A stretch of 10,030 nt of DNA from Planctomycetota bacterium (GTDB lineage: Bacteria; Planctomycetota; Planctomycetia; Pirellulales; Pirellulaceae), in NCBI GenBank assembly GCA_019347795.1, contig JAHWKS010000110.1, positions 1 through 10,030 on the forward strand. Direction: 5' to 3'. Shown here one piece after another: positions 6,313-10,030 of this stretch; the stretch's first letter is position 1; every line of letters begins with the position of its first letter. The notes beneath the pieces are model-generated. The model was not told where the DNA came from and made no database searches. It was given only the letters and a program-made list of their open reading frames with translations. The position numbers and the translations under genes were made by a program.

Positions 6313-6766
6313 GCAATTCGTGGAGCGGCTGTGGAGCGAGCTCCTCAACCAGGGGCGCGTGGACGCGCTGCCGGAGTTTGTCAGCCCCGCCTTTCTGGAT
6401 CACTCGCCGCTTCCCGGCCTGTCGTCCGGCTTCGACGGGATGCGCGACCGGCTGGTGCTGCTCCACGGCGCCTTTCCCGATTTTCGCTCGGTCATCCTCG
6501 ACCTGACGGCGGAGGAGGACAAGGTGGTCGCGCTGGTTCAGTCCTCGGGGACGCACAAGGGAGGCCCCTTTTTGGGCGCGCCGGCGACCGGAAAGCCCTG
6601 GTCCATTCAGGAAATCCACATTCTCCGGCTGGCCCAGGGAAAACTCGTGGAGCATTGGGGGATCCCCGACTTTTGGAGCATGCTCCAACAGCTTGGTCTG
6701 ACTTTAGACCCGCGCGGGGCGCCTGAGGGCGCAGCGCGGCGCAAGACCCGGTGTGCGGTTTCGTAA
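6293..6766 (+). CDS. SnoaL-like ester cyclase / polyketide-cyclase-fold protein
   Basis: A 157-residue protein of the SnoaL-like branch of the NTF2-fold, small alpha+beta barrels that often act as cyclases, isomerases or hydrolases on hydrophobic intermediates. Family features in order: an N-terminal helix (KQFVERLWSELLNQGRVDALPEFVSPAFLDHSP, residues 8-39), FDGMRDRLVLLHGAFPDF (47-64), a central strand (VVALVQSSGTHKG), GAPATGKPWSIQEIHILRLAQGKLVEHW (95-122), and the closing D126-F-W-S-M-L-Q-Q-L-G. His37, Glu120, His121 and Asp126 occupy positions usually conserved in this group. The ATG at 6293 is 20 bases inside the P450 3' end, which suggests translational coupling. The length is slightly above the usual 130-145 because of a charged C-terminal tail. 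A role in tailoring the terpenoid is inferred from position alone; many such proteins have no known function. Confidence 0.8.
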   Translation: MPLKQNKQFVERLWSELLNQGRVDALPEFVSPAFLDHSPLPGLSSGFDGMRDRLVLLHGAFPDFRSVILDLTAEEDKVVALVQSSGTHKGGPFLGAPATGKPWSIQEIHILRLAQGKLVEHWGIPDFWSMLQQLGLTLDPRGAPEGAARRKTRCAVS

Positions 6767-6847
6767 CCGACGCGCCGGCGCAGGACCAGCGTGGTTCACG
6801 GCGGACGGCAGCCCTTCAGCAACCGCTCCGCGGGAGAATCGAATCGT

Positions 6848-8755
6848 ATGGCCGAATCGTTGTTCCGGCGATTCTACCGCCACTATATCCTGCTGATCAT
6901 GCTCCTGACGCGCCTCTCGGGGTCCATCGGGGGGCTGCTCGTCATCTACTACGTGGAGCTGGCGCTTTCGCTGCCCTGGAGCGTGCGCTATCACTTTCGC
7001 ATCACGGCGGTCATCGTCGTGATCATTGCCTGCACCCTGACAGTTTTTCTGGCGCTGTGGGAGACGCGCACGCTGAGACGGGTGCTGCCGAAACTGCGCC
7101 GCGGCGAGACGCCTCCCCCCGACGAGTTGACCCAGGCCGCGCATGAAGCCATCGTGTTCGCGGGCAGGCACCACCGCCACGAGTCCTGGCTGGTGCCCTG
7201 CACCACGTGGGCGCCCGTCCTGATCGTCCTGCGAATTCTCGACAACGCCTCGTTCGAGATGCTCCTGAACATCAGCCTGGCGGTGTTCATGGGCACCTCG
7301 ATGGCGCTGATGGCGACCTTTTTCGCCCTCGAAGCCGGCATGCGCCCGGTCGTGCGCTACGTGCTGGATCACGGGGCGTGCTTGGACCACGAGGCCTTGC
7401 CCAAGGGCCGCCTCCGGGTGCGCTTCGGCGTCTGCTCGACCCTGATCATCATGACCACCGCGCTGATGATCAGCACCCTGGCGATTGAACGCACCTCGGC
7501 CATGGTGCACGCCGCCCCCGACCAGGCCGAAGCGGTCCGCAGCCTGATCTCCCACGCGGTCTACATCACCATCGCGGCCGTCGTGACGGGGGTGGTGTAT
7601 TCGCAGCTCTTGAGCAACTCGGTGGCGTCGCGGGCAGCCAACCTGGTGAAGGCGATGGAGAGCGTCGCCGGCGGCCGCCTGTCCGCCCGCCTGCGCCCCA
7701 CGGGAAACGACGAGATCGACCGCCTGACGCACCAGTTCAACACGATGGTGGAGCGCCTCGAGCACAATCACCACACGATCCAGGATCTCAACGTGAACCT
7801 GGAGAAAAAAGTCCGCCAGCGCACGCAGGAGGTCGAGGAAGCGCTCCAGGAGCTGCGCGACACGCAGTCGCAGATGACCGACATGGCGCATCGGGCCGGC
7901 ATGGCTGAAATCGCCACCGGCGTGTTGCACAACGTCGGCAATGTGCTGAACAGCCTGAACGTCTCCGCCAACTGCGTGGAAGATCGCCTGCGGCGCTCGA
8001 AGCTGAACGAGCTGCGGCGGTTCACCAATCAGTTAGCGGAGCGCCGCGGCCGACTGCGGGAGTTTCTTAGCGCCGACGACCGCGCCGAGAAGGTGCTGGA
8101 CTACTTGAGCAGGCTCTGCCAGACGCTGGAGGCCGAGCAAAAGACGGCCGACGAGGAATTGAGCTGCGTGACCGAGAAAATCGGCGTGATTCGCGGAATC
8201 ATCAGCACCCAACAGAGCTACGCCCGGCGCGTGCGCTTTCGCGAACAGGTGGATGTCGCCCGCTTGATCGAGGAGGTCCTGAACCTGGATGCGCCGTTAA
8301 TTCGAACCCACGGCGTGAAGGTGGTCGCCGATTTCCAGGAGCGGCCGGTTCTCTGTCTGGAGAAATCCAATCTGGTGCAAGTGGTGGAGAATCTCGTCAA
8401 GAACGCCGTGGAGTCGATGGCCGAGTCGGATTCGGCCGAGCGCGTTCTCACGGTGCGCCTCAAAAGCCACGGTCCGGAGCGCGTCCGCGTGGAGGTCGCC
8501 GACAGCGGCCGCGGCATCCCCCCGGAGAACCTCGAAAAGATCTTCACCTACGGGTTCACGACCAAGCCGCACGGCAGCGGTTTCGGGCTGCACTCGTCGG
8601 CGTTGGCGATTTCGGCAATCGGCGGCGCGATTCACGTCCACAGCGAGGGCGTCGGCCGGGGCGCCACATTCGCCGTGGACCTTCCCCTGACCGCCGAGGA
8701 TCAAAGTCCGGCGGAGCCGGATTCGCCGGCGCTCTCGCAAGCTTCGGCGAGCTGA
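6848..8755 (+). CDS. Membrane-bound sensor histidine kinase with HAMP domain and LHNVGN H-box
   Basis: A 635-residue inner-membrane kinase. The ATG at 6848 has GGGAG eleven bases upstream. Hydrophobic segments at about 13-38, 51-71, 121-131, 137-161, 193-213 and 236-257 give around five or six membrane helices with little periplasmic sequence. It may therefore sense a membrane or cytosolic cue. A HAMP linker follows (about 258-310), then a coiled coil (310-350) leading to [16 protein letters not shown], with the likely phospho-acceptor His361. This is a variant H-box, not the HisKA 'SHELRTP'. The ATP-binding domain shows the N-box [10 protein letters not shown] (514-523), the G1 box D552-S-G-R-G and G2-type GSGFGLH (576-582). 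The C-terminus is a Ser/Pro-rich tail. A receiver-hybrid kinase gene lies 30 bases downstream, so the two form an operon and probably a phosphorelay. Whether it controls the cassette 81 bases upstream is unknown. Confidence 0.92.
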   Translation: MAESLFRRFYRHYILLIMLLTRLSGSIGGLLVIYYVELALSLPWSVRYHFRITAVIVVIIACTLTVFLALWETRTLRRVLPKLRRGETPPPDELTQAAHEAIVFAGRHHRHESWLVPCTTWAPVLIVLRILDNASFEMLLNISLAVFMGTSMALMATFFALEAGMRPVVRYVLDHGACLDHEALPKGRLRVRFGVCSTLIIMTTALMISTLAIERTSAMVHAAPDQAEAVRSLISHAVYITIAAVVTGVVYSQLLSNSVASRAANLVKAMESVAGGRLSARLRPTGNDEIDRLTHQFNTMVERLEHNHHTIQDLNVNLEKKVRQRTQEVEEALQELRDTQSQMTDMAHRAGMAEIATGVLHNVGNVLNSLNVSANCVEDRLRRSKLNELRRFTNQLAERRGRLREFLSADDRAEKVLDYLSRLCQTLEAEQKTADEELSCVTEKIGVIRGIISTQQSYARRVRFREQVDVARLIEEVLNLDAPLIRTHGVKVVADFQERPVLCLEKSNLVQVVENLVKNAVESMAESDSAERVLTVRLKSHGPERVRVEVADSGRGIPPENLEKIFTYGFTTKPHGSGFGLHSSALAISAIGGAIHVHSEGVGRGATFAVDLPLTAEDQSPAEPDSPALSQASAS

Positions 8756-8785
8756 CCTTTTTTACGATTTCCCAGGTGGAGAACC

Positions 8786-10030
8786 ATGGACAGCACGCAA
8801 CGGATTCTGGTCATCGACGACAACCCGGACATCCACCGGGATTTCCGCAAAGTCCTCGCCTGGGAGCTGAACCACGACCGTGAGCTCCAGGATCTCAGCG
8901 CCGAGCTCTTCGGCGACTCGCCGGCGGAAGTCGACGAGGCGCCGGATTGTCCGGTTTTGGAAATCGATTCCGCGTTCCAGGGGGAGCAGGGAATCGAAAT
9001 GGCGCTCGACGCCGCACAGCGGGGCCGGCCTTACTTAATGGCGTTTGTGGACGTGCGCATGCCTCCCGGCATCGACGGGGTGCAAACCATCAAGCGGATG
9101 TGGGATCAGTTGCCGGAGCTTCAGTGCGTCATCTGCACCGCCTATTCCGACTACGAATGGGAGGACCTCTGCGGCGAACTGAACAGCCCCGCCAACCTCT
9201 TGATCCTGAAGAAGCCCTTCGACACCGTCGAGGTGCTGCAGGTTGTGCGGGCCTTGGCCGAAAAGGCGGAGCTGGCCCGCCAGGCGCGGTCTTACCAACA
9301 AGCGTTGGAGCAAAAAATCCAGCACCTGACCCGCGTGGAAGCCGAGTTGCGTCAGAACAACGAGGAGCTGAGAACGGCCCGCGCCGCGGCGGACGAGAGC
9401 AACCGCACCAAGAGCGAATTCCTTGCCAACGTTTCTCACGAGTTGCGCACGCCCCTGAACGGCGTGATCGGCATGAGCGACCTCCTCCTCGCCACAAACC
9501 TGGACCAGAACCAGCGGAAATTTGCGAGCACGGTCAAGACCTCGGGGGAATTGCTGCTCGATCTGCTCAACGAGATCCTCGATTTCTCAAAAATCGAAGC
9601 CGGCAAGCTCGAATTGGAGGACATCGGGTTCGATCTGCTGGAGATGATCGAGACGGTGGTGCAGGTCGTCGGCCACAAGTGCCAGCAAAAGGGGCTCGAG
9701 CTCTCGTACTTCCTCGATCCGGATGTTCCCCGCAGCCTGCGGGGCGATCCGAACCGGGTGCGGCAGATCCTGATGAACCTGACCAACAACGCCGTGAAGT
9801 TCACCGACAAGGGGGAGGTGATCGTCCAGGTGTCGCGAGAGGAGGCCTCCCCCGGCCGCTGCACGATTTGCTTCTCCGTGAGCGATACAGGGGTCGGCAT
9901 TCCCCTGGACCGCCGCGACCGCCTGTTCCAATCGTTCTCGCAGGTCGACGCCTCGACCACCCGCAAGTACGGCGGCACGGGGCTGGGCCTGGCGATCTCC
10001 AAGGAACTGTGCGTGCGGATGGGAGGCGAG
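8786..10030 (+). CDS. Hybrid protein: N-terminal receiver domain plus HisKA/HATPase kinase, 3' end outside window
   Basis: 415 codons are visible from the ATG at 8786, with a strong ribosome site (AGGTGGAG ending four bases before). The receiver domain (about 6-160) has acidic pair D11-D12, phospho-acceptor D89 (FVDVRMPPGIDG), T118 and K142/K143 before PF. Between helix 1 and strand 2 it has an insertion of about 30 residues, rich in acidic residues (roughly 28-58), so D89 lies far later than the usual position near 55. A coiled coil (165-205) leads to the HisKA domain with SHELRTPLNG, His218 (9437-9439). The HATPase domain follows with NLTNNAVKF, SDTGVGI and GGTGLGLAI. There is no membrane segment, so it is cytoplasmic. 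It probably receives phosphate from the upstream kinase and relays it on. Further receiver or Hpt domains may follow beyond the window. Confidence 0.93.
   Translation, partial: MDSTQRILVIDDNPDIHRDFRKVLAWELNHDRELQDLSAELFGDSPAEVDEAPDCPVLEIDSAFQGEQGIEMALDAAQRGRPYLMAFVDVRMPPGIDGVQTIKRMWDQLPELQCVICTAYSDYEWEDLCGELNSPANLLILKKPFDTVEVLQVVRALAEKAELARQARSYQQALEQKIQHLTRVEAELRQNNEELRTARAAADESNRTKSEFLANVSHELRTPLNGVIGMSDLLLATNLDQNQRKFASTVKTSGELLLDLLNEILDFSKIEAGKLELEDIGFDLLEMIETVVQVVGHKCQQKGLELSYFLDPDVPRSLRGDPNRVRQILMNLTNNAVKFTDKGEVIVQVSREEASPGRCTICFSVSDTGVGIPLDRRDRLFQSFSQVDASTTRKYGGTGLGLAISKELCVRMGGE

Noticed and set aside
6704..7930. Long - strand open frame (408 codons) opposite the sensor kinase
   Set aside because: Antisense to membrane helices and HAMP of a clear histidine kinase. 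The composition is His/Gln/Arg-rich low complexity with no domain.
8709..8763. Possible intrinsic terminator after the sensor kinase (GC hairpins then a T6 run at 8758-8763)
   Set aside because: The nearest stem (CTCGC/GCGAG, 8734-8751) is only 5 bp with an 8-base loop and ends six bases before the T run. It overlaps the coding end, and the next gene is 30 bases away as in an operon.

Overview
The window is a GC-rich chromosomal stretch from a Gram-negative (diderm) bacterium. Two secreted proteins end in the terminal aromatic residue typical of outer-membrane beta-barrels. The style of the IspG, of the Lpg1974-like barrel with a cysteine-rich neck and of the 'LHNVGN' sensor kinase suggests Planctomycetota. 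That placement is a judgement from protein style, not from a marker gene.

Layout from left to right: (1) the 3' part of ispG, a late MEP-pathway enzyme, on the + strand; (2) a convergent outer-membrane beta-barrel gene on the - strand (750-1901); (3) a 389-base divergent intergenic region with inverted repeats and a plausible leftward promoter; (4) a FadL/OmpP1-type outer-membrane channel gene (2291-3565); (5) a three-gene cassette at 3716-6766: a class I terpene synthase-like protein, a cytochrome P450 whose reading frame is broken by one missing base, and a SnoaL-like polyketide/ester cyclase-fold protein overlapping the P450 end; (6) a two-component module: a six-helix membrane histidine kinase (6848-8755) followed 30 bases later by a cytoplasmic receiver-plus-kinase hybrid protein (8786 to beyond the window end).

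The most interesting part is the terpene cassette. The 354-residue protein at 3716-4780 carries both metal-binding signatures of a class I terpene synthase: DDLAD, and an NSE-type triad N-x3-T-x3-E in which the usual Asp after Asn is Leu. A P450 and a SnoaL-fold enzyme follow on the same strand, so the three form a candidate small terpenoid pathway. ispG (isoprenoid precursor supply), a FadL-type channel for hydrophobic compounds and a two-component system lie alongside, but a functional link to the cassette is inference. The gap between the synthase and the P450 holds three tandem perfect hairpins. The P450 keeps all its signature motifs across two frames, which points to a very recent lesion or a sequencing error, although a TGATG stop/start overlap would allow the halves to be translated separately.

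No tRNA, rRNA, CRISPR array or insertion sequence was recognised.
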